A stretch of DNA of 64,000 bases from Sphingomonas zeae (GTDB lineage: Bacteria > Pseudomonadota > Alphaproteobacteria > Sphingomonadales > Sphingomonadaceae). Made by a program: the position numbers and the translations under genes. The notes under the pieces are model-generated. The model worked only from the letters and a program-made list of their open reading frames with translations, did no database searches and had not been told where the DNA came from. Below are positions 37,715 through 46,535 of this stretch, piece after piece. How positions within the stretch are numbered: position 1 is the stretch's first letter; the number at the start of each line of letters is the position of its first letter. The stretch spans positions 248,001 through 312,000 of the forward strand of contig NZ_JACIFA010000004.1 in assembly GCF_014197135.1 (NCBI RefSeq), given 5' to 3'.

Positions 37715-38410
37715 TTAGCGGGCGCCGCCTGCGCGCAACAGCGGCTGCAGCTTGTCCCAGGTGAACACGCCCATCGCCTGCTTGCCGTTGATGAAGAAGC
37801 CGGGCGTCCCCTCGATCGTATCGGGGGCCGCGGTGGTCATCGCGACCACCCGGTCGGTGGCGGCACGGTCCGAAAGACAAGCGGTGATCTGTGCATCGGT
37901 CAGCCCGGCGCTCTTGCCGATCGCGGTCAGGCCTGCGCCATCGGCCTCGGCCCGCATCTGGGCGGCGGGCGGATAGGCGCTGATCCGCTGGGCATTGGCC
38001 TGATCGAACTCCATCCCGCGCGTCAGCCAGTCGCGCTGCTGCGCGAAGATCGTATCGTGCAGGCTGGCGAACCGCGCCGCTCCGCCGCAACGGGCGATCA
38101 GCGCGGCGGCCAGGTCCAGCCGGTCGCGGATGAAATGGCGAATCTCGATACTGGTCGAGCCCGATCGCACCATCTGCCCCTTCAGAACCGCCGCCGACTG
38201 GGTGGTGAAATCGGCGCAGTGCGGGCAGGTATAGCTGACATATTCGACCAGCTTCACCCGCGCCGCCGGATTGCCGATGACATAGGCACCGGTGGGCGTC
38301 TGGCTGATATGGGTCGCCCAATTGGCGGCTTTGCGCTGAGCTTGGGCGGCTTGGGCCGAACCGGCGGACAGGGCGAGGCCGATCGCGGCCAGCGACAGGA
38401 AAAGACGCAT
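37715..38410 (-). CDS. DsbA-family thiol:disulfide oxidoreductase
   Basis: A 231-residue protein with a cleavable signal peptide (MRLFLSLAAIGLALSAGSAQA). The active site is CPHC in YVSYTCPHCADF, as in E. coli DsbA, and the cis-Pro motif is GTPGFFINGKQ. A second Cys pair is plausible at RCGGAA and ACLSDR. The ATG shares one base with the TGA of the DUF721 gene (TGATG). With the lipoprotein paralog at 36944 it forms a tandem pair, 30 nt apart, similar in the fold's ends but with different active-site dipeptides (PH and PA). Confidence 0.92.
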   Translation of the reverse strand: MRLFLSLAAIGLALSAGSAQAAQAQRKAANWATHISQTPTGAYVIGNPAARVKLVEYVSYTCPHCADFTTQSAAVLKGQMVRSGSTSIEIRHFIRDRLDLAAALIARCGGAARFASLHDTIFAQQRDWLTRGMEFDQANAQRISAYPPAAQMRAEADGAGLTAIGKSAGLTDAQITACLSDRAATDRVVAMTTAAPDTIEGTPGFFINGKQAMGVFTWDKLQPLLRAGGAR

Positions 38411-38925
38411 CACGACACCTTGGGAAGGCCGCGCGTCGCTGCGACGCCCGCGGCAAGCGATTCGAGGACGGCGCGAAGCTCCGGATCGGCGATCTGGCGC
38501 AGACCGTCGCCCATTTCGGGCGGCACCGGCTGGGGCTTGGGCGGTGCGGCCCGCTTGGGCGCGGCCATCGGCAATTCGCCCTGGCGGATCTGCAACCGCG
38601 CGACCGCCGGATAGCCGAAAAAGCGATTTACCCGCTCGATGATCTCGGGCGCGATATGCTGCATCATCGGCGCGTGCGCCCCGCGCACGACCAGCGTCAG
38701 CACGCCATTCTGCTTCTCGCCCTGCGGAAAGCGGATCGATTCGGGCGCGCTGGCGGTCGAAAGGCGCGGGCCGACGATATCCGGCCAGCGGCTGACGATG
38801 GCGCTCTGCACAAAGCCGAAACGGCGAAAGGCCGCGCCGCCGATCGCGGGCAGCAGTTCGGATACCGCGCGAGGGCGATTCGATCGGGGGGGCGGCTCCT
38901 GGGGGGCGCGGACGCGCTTGCTCAT
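38410..38925 (-). CDS. DUF721 domain-containing protein
   Basis: A 171-residue protein. It has the DUF721 (DciA-like) pattern: AFRRFGFVQSAIVSRWPDIVGPRLS, then LTLVVRGAHAPMMQHIAPEIIERVNRFFGY. DUF721/DciA proteins act as loaders of the replicative helicase DnaB in bacteria lacking DnaC; whether this copy does so is inference. ATG 38925 (MSKRVRAP) has GGAG 7 nt upstream; an ATG at 38937 has none. Coupled by TGATG to the downstream DsbA-like gene and divergent from mutY, 26 nt apart. Confidence 0.88.
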   Translation of the reverse strand: MSKRVRAPQEPPPRSNRPRAVSELLPAIGGAAFRRFGFVQSAIVSRWPDIVGPRLSTASAPESIRFPQGEKQNGVLTLVVRGAHAPMMQHIAPEIIERVNRFFGYPAVARLQIRQGELPMAAPKRAAPPKPQPVPPEMGDGLRQIADPELRAVLESLAAGVAATRGLPKVS

Positions 38926-38951
38926 ATCGGGCTCCATGCCATAGCGGGCCG

Positions 38952-40001
38952 GTGGACGCCAAGCATTCATCATCGCCCGACAATCCTGCCGCCCGGCTGC
39001 TCGCCTGGTATGACCGGCACGCACGCGACCTGCCCTGGCGCTCCAAGCCGGGGGAGGTGGCCGATCCGTACCGAGTCTGGCTGTCCGAGGTGATGCTGCA
39101 ACAGACGACGGTGGCGGCGGTGACCCCGCGCTTCACCGCCTGGGTGGCGCGCTGGCCCGATGTAGCCAGTCTGGCCGCCGCCTCGGACGAGGACATCATG
39201 GCCGCCTGGGCGGGGCTGGGCTATTATGCCCGCGCGCGCAATCTGGTGAAGGCGGCGCGGGCGGTGGTCGCCGAGCATGGCGGGCATTTCCCGTCGACCG
39301 AGGCGGGGCTTCGCGCCTTGCCGGGGCTGGGAGCCTATACGGCGGCGGCGGTCGCGGCGATCGCGTTCGGCGAGCGCGCGGTGGTCGTCGATGCCAATGT
39401 CGAGCGTGTCGTCGCCCGGCTGTTTGCGATTCAGGTGCCGCTCCCCTCAGCCCGGCCCGCCATCCGTGAGGCGACCGACCGCATCACCCCGAACGCGCGA
39501 TCGGGGGATTTCGCGCAGGCGATGATGGATCTGGGCTCGTCGATCTGTACCGTGAGGAAGCCGCAATGCCTGCTCTGCCCGCTCGCACTCGACTGTCGGG
39601 CACGAGCAGAGGGGATCGCCGAGACGCTTCCGGCCAAGGCACCGAAAAAGAAGCGGCCCTATCGCCACGGCACCGTATTCTGGATCGAGCGCGAGGGGCG
39701 GGTCTGGCTGGTCCGTCGCCCGGACAAGGGGATGCTGGGCGGTATGCGCGCGCTGCCGACCGGACCATGGGCGGATGATCGGCCGGGCCTGGCCGGCGCG
39801 CCGGGCAGGGGGCCGTGGACGATGCTGAACGAAACGGTCGTTCACGGCTTCACGCATTTCGAACTGGAATTGGCGCTTGCCAGATCCGAGGGCGGGCTCG
39901 ATGATTCGGCGGTGGGCGAATGGTGGCCCATCGCGGATCTGGGAACCGCAGGGCTGCCCACCTTGTTCGCGCGGGCAGCCGATCATTTTAAAAGGGCCTG
40001 A
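38952..40001 (+). CDS. mutY: A/G-specific adenine glycosylase MutY
   Basis: Removes A mispaired with 8-oxo-G. The 349-residue protein has the catalytic Glu in SEVMLQQTTV, helix-hairpin-helix LPGLGAYTAAAVAAI, catalytic Asp VVDANVERV, and the [4Fe-4S] loop CTVRKPQCLLCPLALDC. A Nudix-like C-terminal domain (from about 225) would read 8-oxo-G. The start is GTG at 38952; no nearby ATG is in frame. The stop overlaps the next gene's ATG by one base (TGATG). Confidence 0.96.
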   Translation: MDAKHSSSPDNPAARLLAWYDRHARDLPWRSKPGEVADPYRVWLSEVMLQQTTVAAVTPRFTAWVARWPDVASLAAASDEDIMAAWAGLGYYARARNLVKAARAVVAEHGGHFPSTEAGLRALPGLGAYTAAAVAAIAFGERAVVVDANVERVVARLFAIQVPLPSARPAIREATDRITPNARSGDFAQAMMDLGSSICTVRKPQCLLCPLALDCRARAEGIAETLPAKAPKKKRPYRHGTVFWIEREGRVWLVRRPDKGMLGGMRALPTGPWADDRPGLAGAPGRGPWTMLNETVVHGFTHFELELALARSEGGLDDSAVGEWWPIADLGTAGLPTLFARAADHFKRA

Positions 40002-41323
40002 TGCCGATGATGCGTCGAGTGATGATGACGGGCGGGGCGATGCTGGCGCTGTTGAGTGCCGCTGCCCCGGCACAGATCGCGCAACCCCGCGCTCACGCCA
40101 GCGTCGCCGGGCTACCCGCGACCCAGGCGCTGTTCGACAGCTATGTCCGTACCGGCAAGATGCCGGGAATTGTCGCTGCGATTGGCACGCCGGGCCAGCC
40201 GGCGGTCTTCGTCTCGGCGGGGCGCACCGGATTGGAGCCGGACGCGCCAGCCGTCGGCCCCGATACGCTGTGGCGGGTCTATTCGATGACCAAGCCGATC
40301 ACCGCCATGGCCGCGATGATCCTGATCGAGGACGGCAAGCTGAAACTCGATCAGCCGGTGTCCGACATCTATCCGGCGTACCAGCAGATGCGGGTGCTGA
40401 CCAACCCCGATGCTTCGTTGCAGACGCGGCCCGCGACGCGTCCGATCACCATTCGCAACTTGCTGACCCATACGGCCGGGTTGGGGTACAGCATCACGAC
40501 CAAGGGGCCGCTGCTGAAGGAATATGAGCGGCTGGGGATCGTGCCCTTCGCCGCCAATGCGCAGGTCGAGGCCAAGGTTCGGCCAACCCGCCCCGTCAGC
40601 CTCCAGCAATTCGCCGAGCGCGTCGCTGCGCTGCCGCTGATCGCCGAGCCGGGGACGAAGTGGAGCTATTCGATCGGCCTCGACGTGATGGCGGCGGTGG
40701 TGGAAAAGGTCGCGGGGATGCCGTTCGAGCGGTTCGTCCAGACGCGGCTGTTCACGCCGCTGAAGATGAATTCCAGCTATTGGCAGGTGCCCGCCTCGGC
40801 CGCGAACCGGTTGGTCAGCAATTACACGTTCCTGGGCGACCGGATGGTGCCGATCGACCCGGCGGCGAATTCGGTCTTTCGCCAGCGGCCCAGCTTTCCC
40901 TATGGCGGCGCGGGGCTGGTGATGTCGGCGCGCGATTATGACCGCTTCCTCCAGATGCTGCAAAATGGCGGCCAGGTGGACGGCGTGCGCGTGATGAAGC
41001 CGGAGACCGTCAGGCTCGCCATGTCCAACCTGCTGCCCGCCGGTGTCACCTATGGCTCCGTCTCGGGGGCGACCGGAGGCAGCGCAGGCGAGGTGCCGAC
41101 CGGCTTCGGCGCGGGGGGATCGGTGACGCTGGCCGATACGCCGGGCGGTCCGGGCAAGGGCACCTATGGGTGGGGCGGGGCGGCGGGCACGATCGCCTAT
41201 GTCGATCCGGCCCGGCAAATGCGCGGGGTCGTCATGGTCAATTACTTCCCCGCCGACCGCTATCCGCTACGCCGCGATCTGGCGGCGACGCTCCATCAAG
41301 ACCTTGGGCATAGCGCGAAGTGA
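40001..41323 (+). CDS. Exported serine hydrolase, beta-lactamase (class C) family
   Basis: A 440-residue protein with a signal peptide (MRRVMMTGGAMLALLSAAAPA). The SxxK motif is YSMTKPITAMAAM near residue 93, and the YxN-equivalent is YSIGLDV. The third motif would be in the Gly-rich segment around YGWGGAAG near the C-terminus. These are the marks of class C-like esterases and D,D-peptidases. Real beta-lactam resistance is unlikely to be readable from sequence. The gene begins inside the stop of mutY and ends in a GTGA overlap with nudC. Confidence 0.93.
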   Translation: MPMMRRVMMTGGAMLALLSAAAPAQIAQPRAHASVAGLPATQALFDSYVRTGKMPGIVAAIGTPGQPAVFVSAGRTGLEPDAPAVGPDTLWRVYSMTKPITAMAAMILIEDGKLKLDQPVSDIYPAYQQMRVLTNPDASLQTRPATRPITIRNLLTHTAGLGYSITTKGPLLKEYERLGIVPFAANAQVEAKVRPTRPVSLQQFAERVAALPLIAEPGTKWSYSIGLDVMAAVVEKVAGMPFERFVQTRLFTPLKMNSSYWQVPASAANRLVSNYTFLGDRMVPIDPAANSVFRQRPSFPYGGAGLVMSARDYDRFLQMLQNGGQVDGVRVMKPETVRLAMSNLLPAGVTYGSVSGATGGSAGEVPTGFGAGGSVTLADTPGGPGKGTYGWGGAAGTIAYVDPARQMRGVVMVNYFPADRYPLRRDLAATLHQDLGHSAK

Positions 41324-42174
41324 AGGAACTCGGCTTTACCGGCGGGCGGCTCGACCGCGCCGACCAGCTGCGACATGATCCTGCGGCGTTTGCGGCGGCG
41401 CTGGCCGATCCGGCGGCGAGGCTGCTGATCCTCGACGCCTATCAGCCCCTCATGCAGGACGGGCGGCTGGGCTGGACCGCGATCGATCCGGCGGCGTCTC
41501 CGGAAGACCATGTGCTGCTGGGCATCGAGGATGCGACGCCGTATTTCGCACGGCTGGTCCCGGAACCCGCGATGGGCCGGTCGTTCGAGATGATCGCCGC
41601 ACTCCATGCCCTGGAGGCGGGGGAGGCGGCGACCTATGCGGCGGCGCGGTCGGTGATCGACTGGCATGCGCGGCACGGCTTTTGCGCGAAGTGCGGCCAT
41701 GCGACCGAGCCGTTCCGTGCGGGCTGGGCACGGCGCTGCCCGGCGTGCGGCACCGAGCATTTCCCCCGCGTCGACCCGGTCGTCATCATGATCGCCGAAC
41801 ATGACGGCCGCGCGCTGCTGGGCCGCCAGCCTGCCTTTCCGCCGGGGCGTTACTCGGCGCTGGCGGGATTTCTGGAGCCCGGCGAATCGATCGAGGAAGC
41901 GGTGGCACGCGAGTTGTTCGAGGAAGCGGGCATCCGCGTGCGTGACGTGCGCTATATCGCCAGCCAGCCCTGGCCGTTTCCGTCCTCGCTGATGATCGCA
42001 TGCGTCGCCACGGCGATCGACGACCGGCTGACCATCGACAGAACCGAGCTGGAAGACGCGATGTGGGTGTCGCGCGACGAGGTGCGCGCGGCGCTGGCGG
42101 GGAATGCGTCGCGATTCGGCGTGCCGCCGTCCTATGCCATTGCGCATACATTGCTGGAGGCGTGGGCCGAATAA
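41320..42174 (+). CDS. nudC: NAD(+) diphosphatase / NADH pyrophosphatase NudC
   Basis: Hydrolyses NADH and can remove NAD caps from RNA. The 284-residue protein has a four-Cys zinc ribbon (CAKC and CPAC), the Nudix box GFLEPGESIEEAVARELFEE, and the NudC-specific SQPWPFPSSLM motif. The start is GTG at 41320, overlapping the TGA of the upstream gene (GTGA), which gives MKELGFTGG. It ends against a family-A repeat. Confidence 0.96.
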   Translation: MKELGFTGGRLDRADQLRHDPAAFAAALADPAARLLILDAYQPLMQDGRLGWTAIDPAASPEDHVLLGIEDATPYFARLVPEPAMGRSFEMIAALHALEAGEAATYAAARSVIDWHARHGFCAKCGHATEPFRAGWARRCPACGTEHFPRVDPVVIMIAEHDGRALLGRQPAFPPGRYSALAGFLEPGESIEEAVARELFEEAGIRVRDVRYIASQPWPFPSSLMIACVATAIDDRLTIDRTELEDAMWVSRDEVRAALAGNASRFGVPPSYAIAHTLLEAWAE

Positions 42175-42303
42175 TCCTCCCCGGTACGGGGAGGTGGCAG
42201 GCCGAAGGCCTGACGGCGGGGCGTGCCTTCATGGACGTCCTACGTGGAAGCCCCCCGCCACCATCGATTCCTGGCGGTTCCCCTTCCCTGCGAAGGGAGG
42301 AAT
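42174..42303. repeat. Palindromic intergenic element, family A copy 6 (inverted)
   Basis: Begins TAATCCTCCCCGGTACGGGG, directly at the end of the nudC stop. Here the signature GGCAGGCC..GGCCTGACGG comes first, so this copy is in the opposite orientation to copies 2 and 3. It ends TTCCCTGCGAAGGGAGGAAT, 3 nt before the pheA stop. It fills the convergent space between nudC and pheA. Confidence 0.85.
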
Positions 42304-42306
42304 AGA

Positions 42307-43197
42307 TTACCCCCGCTGTCGCGCCTGGGCATAGGTGCCCAGCACCCGCACCCATTTGCTGTGGAAGCCGAGTTCCTCGATCGCGCGGTCGAAGGCCGCT
42401 TCGCCGGGGCGTCCGACCACGTCGCAATAAAACTCCGTCGCCGCGAAGCTGCTGCCGCGCTGATAACTTTCCAGCTTGGTCATGTTGACGCCGTTGGTCG
42501 CGAATCCGCCCATCGCCTTGTAGAGTGCGGCGGGAATATTCTTCACTTCGAAGATCAGGCTGGTCATCCAGGGGCCGTCGCCCACCGGCGGCTGGCCACC
42601 CCGCGCCAACACGACGAAGCGGGTCATGTTACGCTCGCCGTCCGAAATATCCTCGGCCAGCAGGTTCAGGCCGTACAGCTCGGCGGCACGCGGCGGGGCG
42701 AGCGCGGCGACGCGCGGATCGTTCATCTCCGCGACCCGCGCTGCAGCGCCCGCGGTGTCGGCATAGGCGATCGGGCGAATGCCGTGCGCGCGCAGCCAGT
42801 GGCGACACTGGCCCAGCGCCTGCGGATGACTCATCGCCTCGACCAGCCCGTCGCGCCCGCCGGTGGCCATCAGCGCGTGGCGGATCGACAGGAAATGCTC
42901 GCCGGTGATGACGAGCCCGGATTCGGGGAGCAGGAAATGGATGTCGGCGACGCGCCCGTGCAGCGAATTTTCGATCGGAATGATCGCGCGGTCGGCCTTG
43001 CCGGTCTTCACCGCCTCCAGCGCGTCGGCGAAATCGAAACAGGGCAGGGGCAGGCCGTCCGGAAACACCTCGGTCGCCGCGACATGGCTGTTGGCGCCGG
43101 GCGCGCCCTGAAAGGCGACGGCACGGGCCGGTTCAGCCAAGGCGGCGGCGGTCATCGCCTCGACGATCGGACGGGCGGGGGCGGCGTAATTGTCCAT
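42307..43197 (-). CDS. pheA: Prephenate dehydratase (monofunctional)
   Basis: Converts prephenate to phenylpyruvate for phenylalanine synthesis. The 296-residue protein has an N-terminal PDT domain (VAFQGAPGANSHVAA, IPIENSLHGRV, catalytic Thr-Arg-Phe in MTRFVVLA). A C-terminal ACT domain follows, with SLIFEVKNIPAALYKAMGGF and NMTKLESYQ, the phenylalanine-binding ESR-like motif with S-Y in place of S-R. There is no chorismate mutase domain. It is divergent from the cytochrome c gene. ATG 43197 is the only reasonable start. Confidence 0.96.
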   Translation of the reverse strand: MDNYAAPARPIVEAMTAAALAEPARAVAFQGAPGANSHVAATEVFPDGLPLPCFDFADALEAVKTGKADRAIIPIENSLHGRVADIHFLLPESGLVITGEHFLSIRHALMATGGRDGLVEAMSHPQALGQCRHWLRAHGIRPIAYADTAGAAARVAEMNDPRVAALAPPRAAELYGLNLLAEDISDGERNMTRFVVLARGGQPPVGDGPWMTSLIFEVKNIPAALYKAMGGFATNGVNMTKLESYQRGSSFAATEFYCDVVGRPGEAAFDRAIEELGFHSKWVRVLGTYAQARQRG

Positions 43198-43314
43198 GGG
43201 TCAGCGGCGTAAAGCGCGCGCGTCACACGATCAAGGGAAGCAGAACTTGCCGTTCGCGAAAGCCGCACCTAAGGTTCGCGTTCAGGAGAGATATTGGCGG
43301 GGCAGCGAAACGCG

Positions 43315-44025
43315 ATGGACCTAAAGACCAATACGATCGCGGGATGGGTGCTGGGTGCGGCAGGCACCGCATTAGGCCTTTCGATCGTCGGCGGCATGAT
43401 CTTCCACGAAGAACGCCCCGAAAAAATGGGCTATGCGATTGAGGGCGTAGAGGCAGAGGGCGCGGGCGGTGGTGCCGCCGAAGTGCCGATCGCCTCGCTG
43501 CTGCCGACCGCCGACGCGGCCAAGGGCGCGGAAGTGTTTAAGAAATGCGCCGCGTGCCACACCATCAACCAGGGTGGCGCGAACGGCATCGGCCCCAATC
43601 TCTATGCCACGATGGGCGAGGCGATCGCGCAAGGGAAAGCGGGCTTCGCCTTCTCCGACGCGCTGAAGGCGGTCGGCGGCAAATGGGACTGGGACAAGAT
43701 GAATGCGTGGCTGACCTCTCCGCGCAAATTCGCACCCGGCACCAAGATGACCTTTGCCGGGCTTTCCAACCCGCAGGACCGTGCGAACGTCATCCTGTAC
43801 CTCAACCAGCAGGGATCGAACCTGCCGCTCCCGGCCGCTCCGGCGGCCAAGGCCGAACCAGCGGCGGGTGACGCCCCGGCCAATGGCGCGGATGCGGCGG
43901 TCAACAAGGTCGAGGAGGATGTGCGCGGCGACACTGGATCGATCGCCAATACCGGTACGCCCGCCAAGGGCGCGCCCTCGGTCGATCCCCAGGCCGCCGT
44001 GGAGGGAGCCAAGGCGCCCCGTTAA
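43315..44025 (+). CDS. Membrane-anchored c-type cytochrome (CycM-like)
   Basis: A 236-residue protein with an N-terminal signal anchor ([21 protein letters not shown]). The single heme site is CAACHTI near residue 78, with the distal Met in KMTFAGL. The class I cytochrome domain is close to mitochondrial cytochrome c. An Ala/Pro/Gly-rich tail of about 60 residues follows. It would carry electrons from the bc1 complex to a terminal oxidase. ATG 43315 matches family N-termini; a TTG at 43294, 5 nt after AGGAGAG, is a real alternative. TAATG coupling to the next gene. Confidence 0.92.
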   Translation: MDLKTNTIAGWVLGAAGTALGLSIVGGMIFHEERPEKMGYAIEGVEAEGAGGGAAEVPIASLLPTADAAKGAEVFKKCAACHTINQGGANGIGPNLYATMGEAIAQGKAGFAFSDALKAVGGKWDWDKMNAWLTSPRKFAPGTKMTFAGLSNPQDRANVILYLNQQGSNLPLPAAPAAKAEPAAGDAPANGADAAVNKVEEDVRGDTGSIANTGTPAKGAPSVDPQAAVEGAKAPR

Positions 44026-45071
44026 TGGGGGTTCCGGGCGATTTGAGCCTTGACCTGCCGATCCTGCAAGCGCCCATGGCGGGAGTGTCGACGCCCGCCA
44101 TGGCAGCGGCGGTGAATGCGGGCGGCGGGCTGGGCGCGATCGCGATCGGGGCGAGCGATACGGCGGCTGCGGCGCGGATGCTCGCCGAGACGCGCGAGCG
44201 GACCGATCGGCCGTTCAACGTCAACCTCTTCGTCCATGCCCCGCCCATGCCCGATCCGGCGCGCGAGGCGGCGTGGTGCGACGCGCTTCGCCCCGCCTTC
44301 GCCCGGTTCGACGCCAAGCCGCCAGCCGCGTTGCGCGCAATCTACCCCAGCTTTGCGCAGGACGATGCAATGCTGGCGCTGCTGGTCGAAGCGAAACCGG
44401 CGGTGGTCAGCTTTCACTTCGACCTGCCAGATGGTCCCCGCATCGCCGCGTTGAAACAGGCGGGATGCCGGTTGCTGGCCAGCGTGACCTCGCTAGCCGA
44501 GGCGCAGGCGGCCGAGCGTGCCGGGATCGATGTGCTGGTCGCGCAAGGATATGAGGCGGGCGGCCATCGTGGTGTCTTCGATCCCGATGCAGCGGACGAT
44601 CGGCTGGGCACGCTGGCGCTGGCCCGGTTGCTGGTGATGCGGACGCGGCTGCCGGTAATCGCGGCCGGCGGGATCATGGACGGTGCGGGCGTGTCGGCGG
44701 TTCTAGCGCTGGGTGTGGTCGCGGCGCAGCTGGGGACGGCCTTCATCGCCTGTCCCGAAAGCGCGGCGGACGCTTCCTACCGCGCGGCGCTGATGGGGGA
44801 AGGAGCCGCGCATACGGTGATGACCCGCGCGATTTCGGGGCGGCCGGCGCGGTGCCTGGCCAATCGTTTCACCGCGCTGGACGAGACCTTGACGGCGGCA
44901 GTGCCCGATTATCCGATTGCCTATGACGCGGGGAAGGCGCTGAATGCCGTTGCCAAGGCGCGGGGCGAAGACGGTTACGGGGCGCAATGGGCGGGGCAGG
45001 GGGCGCCGCTGGCCCGCGCCATGCCTGCTGCAGCGCTGGTTCGGACGATTGCGGGCGAGATGCGGGGGTAG
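44025..45071 (+). CDS. NAD(P)H-dependent flavin oxidoreductase / nitronate monooxygenase family
   Basis: An FMN-binding TIM barrel of 348 residues. It shows [28 protein letters not shown], and the class I nitronate monooxygenase motif [14 protein letters not shown] with the catalytic His. [17 protein letters not shown] and LGTAFI follow. Substrates may be nitronates or other electron-poor compounds; some members are quinone reductases. Its ATG overlaps the cytochrome c stop by one base (TAATG), although a functional link is not obvious. Confidence 0.92.
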   Translation: MGVPGDLSLDLPILQAPMAGVSTPAMAAAVNAGGGLGAIAIGASDTAAAARMLAETRERTDRPFNVNLFVHAPPMPDPAREAAWCDALRPAFARFDAKPPAALRAIYPSFAQDDAMLALLVEAKPAVVSFHFDLPDGPRIAALKQAGCRLLASVTSLAEAQAAERAGIDVLVAQGYEAGGHRGVFDPDAADDRLGTLALARLLVMRTRLPVIAAGGIMDGAGVSAVLALGVVAAQLGTAFIACPESAADASYRAALMGEGAAHTVMTRAISGRPARCLANRFTALDETLTAAVPDYPIAYDAGKALNAVAKARGEDGYGAQWAGQGAPLARAMPAAALVRTIAGEMRG

Positions 45072-45083
45072 GTGGGGGCGGGG

Positions 45084-45120
45084 GCTTCGACTTCACTCAG
45101 CCTGAGCGAAGCCGAAGGCC
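45084..45120. repeat. Family-B repeat folded into a hairpin
   Basis: GCTTCGACTTCACTCAG is followed at once by CTGAGCGAAGCCGAAGGC, giving an almost closed inverted repeat 12 nt after the flavin oxidoreductase stop. It may help 3'-end formation. Confidence 0.75.
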
Positions 45121-45171
45121 AAGGAAACCAGGGGGGATGCACCCGAACCACCACTCCGCTAGACCTGTGAC

Positions 45172-45990
45172 ATGATCACCAAGCCCCCCATCGGTCGCGA
45201 TACGCGGCTGTGCATGTCGCTGTCGGCCAGGCCCGGCAATTTCGGGTCGCGCTTCCACAACCGGCTCTATGAGCTGACTGGACTCGACTATGTCTACAAG
45301 TCGTTCAGCACGACCGATCTGGCGGCGGCGGTGGGCGGCATACGGGCGCTGAACATTCGCGGCTGTGCCATCTCCATGCCGTTCAAGGAGGCGGTCATTC
45401 CGTTGCTCGACGGGCTGGCCGGATCGGCAGCGGCGATCGACAGCGTCAATACCATCGTCAACGATGACGGGCGGCTGACCGGTTACAACACCGATTATGC
45501 CGCGGTCGTCGAACTGATTGCTGATATCGACCGCAACACGCCCTTTGTCCTGCGCGGATCGGGCGGGATGGCGAAGGCGGTAGCGGCGGCCTTGCGCGAT
45601 TCTGGCTTCACGAACGGTCGCATCGTCGCGCGTAACGAGGCGCTTGGACGTGCACTGGCGGAGCTTTACGGATTCGGCTGGGCTTCGGAACTGGGCGAGG
45701 GCGCGCCGTTGCTCATCAACGTCACGCCGATCGGCATGACCGGGGGAAATGAGCAGCAGCTCGCTTTCCCCGAGGCGATGATCGCGCGGGCGGAAATCGC
45801 CTTCGACGTGGTGCAATATCCCCCGGAAACGCGCTTCCTGACCGTCGCGCGAGACATGGGCAAGCGGGTGATTACCGGCACCCAGGTCGCAACCATCCAG
45901 GCGCTCGAACAATTCGTCCTCTACACCGGCGTCCGCCCGACGCCCGAGCAGGTGCGGGAGGCGGCGGACTATGCCTATTGCCTGGGGTGA
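45172..45990 (+). CDS. Shikimate dehydrogenase-like protein (AroE family)
   Basis: A 272-residue AroE-fold oxidoreductase. Catalytic Lys and Asp are retained in AISMPFKEAVIPL and NTDYAAVV, with SVNTIVN between. The substrate-binding start is CMSLSARPGNFGSRFHNRLY, where true AroE has S-x-S-P-x-x-HN, so the loop differs. The cofactor loop is LRGSGGMAKAVAAAL in place of GAGGAA. It therefore belongs to an AroE-like subgroup, which may use another shikimate- or quinate-like substrate; a housekeeping AroE is not in the window. ATG 45172. Confidence 0.85.
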   Translation: MITKPPIGRDTRLCMSLSARPGNFGSRFHNRLYELTGLDYVYKSFSTTDLAAAVGGIRALNIRGCAISMPFKEAVIPLLDGLAGSAAAIDSVNTIVNDDGRLTGYNTDYAAVVELIADIDRNTPFVLRGSGGMAKAVAAALRDSGFTNGRIVARNEALGRALAELYGFGWASELGEGAPLLINVTPIGMTGGNEQQLAFPEAMIARAEIAFDVVQYPPETRFLTVARDMGKRVITGTQVATIQALEQFVLYTGVRPTPEQVREAADYAYCLG

Positions 45991-45993
45991 CGG

Positions 45994-46395
45994 TCAAAGC
46001 CCCGCCATCGTCATCAGAACGGTCCACTCGGCTTCGCCGACCGGCGACACCGACAGGCGGGACTGGCGCAGCATCGGCAGGTCAGCGAGCTTGGCCTCTG
46101 CCTTCATCGCTGTCAGCGTGACGGAGCAGGGCAATGGCCGGTCGGGCGCGATCTCGACCGAGACCCAGCGCCCGTCATCGCCATCGGCTTTCGCGGCGCG
46201 GGTGATGGTCGCGATCCCCACCGCCGCCTTGTCCTTGCCGCTGTGATAGAAGATCGCCGAATCGCCCGGCTTCATGCCACGCAGATGCCCGGCGGCGGCT
46301 GCGTTGCGAACGCCGTCCCATTCGGTCCGCCCGTCGCGGACCAGATCGGCCCAGCCATTGCTGTCCGCTTCCGACTTCAACAGCCAATAGGCCAT
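45994..46395 (-). CDS. EVE domain-containing protein
   Basis: A 133-residue protein composed of one EVE (PUA-like) domain: MAYWLLKSEADSNGWADL, then the RGMKPGDSAIFYHSG motif and VGIATITRAAKADG. EVE domains bind modified bases in nucleic acids, and stand-alone versions are widespread in bacteria; they are thought to recognise modified DNA or tRNA bases. No restriction or modification genes are nearby. It is convergent with the AroE-like gene, 3 nt between stops, and divergent from the next gene. Confidence 0.93.
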   Translation of the reverse strand: MAYWLLKSEADSNGWADLVRDGRTEWDGVRNAAAAGHLRGMKPGDSAIFYHSGKDKAAVGIATITRAAKADGDDGRWVSVEIAPDRPLPCSVTLTAMKAEAKLADLPMLRQSRLSVSPVGEAEWTVLMTMAGL

Positions 46396-46535
46396 GGCCG
46401 CGCGCTCCTCCTGAACCGCAACTAAACGCTACATTCCGTATCCATTCAGCCCTATCATGGCAGGGAAGGCAACACGGACGCCATGGGCGCGTTTTGCCAT
46501 CAGCGGACCGGGCGTATCAGTATCGGAGGTTCGGT

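Noticed and set aside
42500..43212. Plus-strand frames opposite pheA
   Set aside because: Shadow frames of pheA; no domain.
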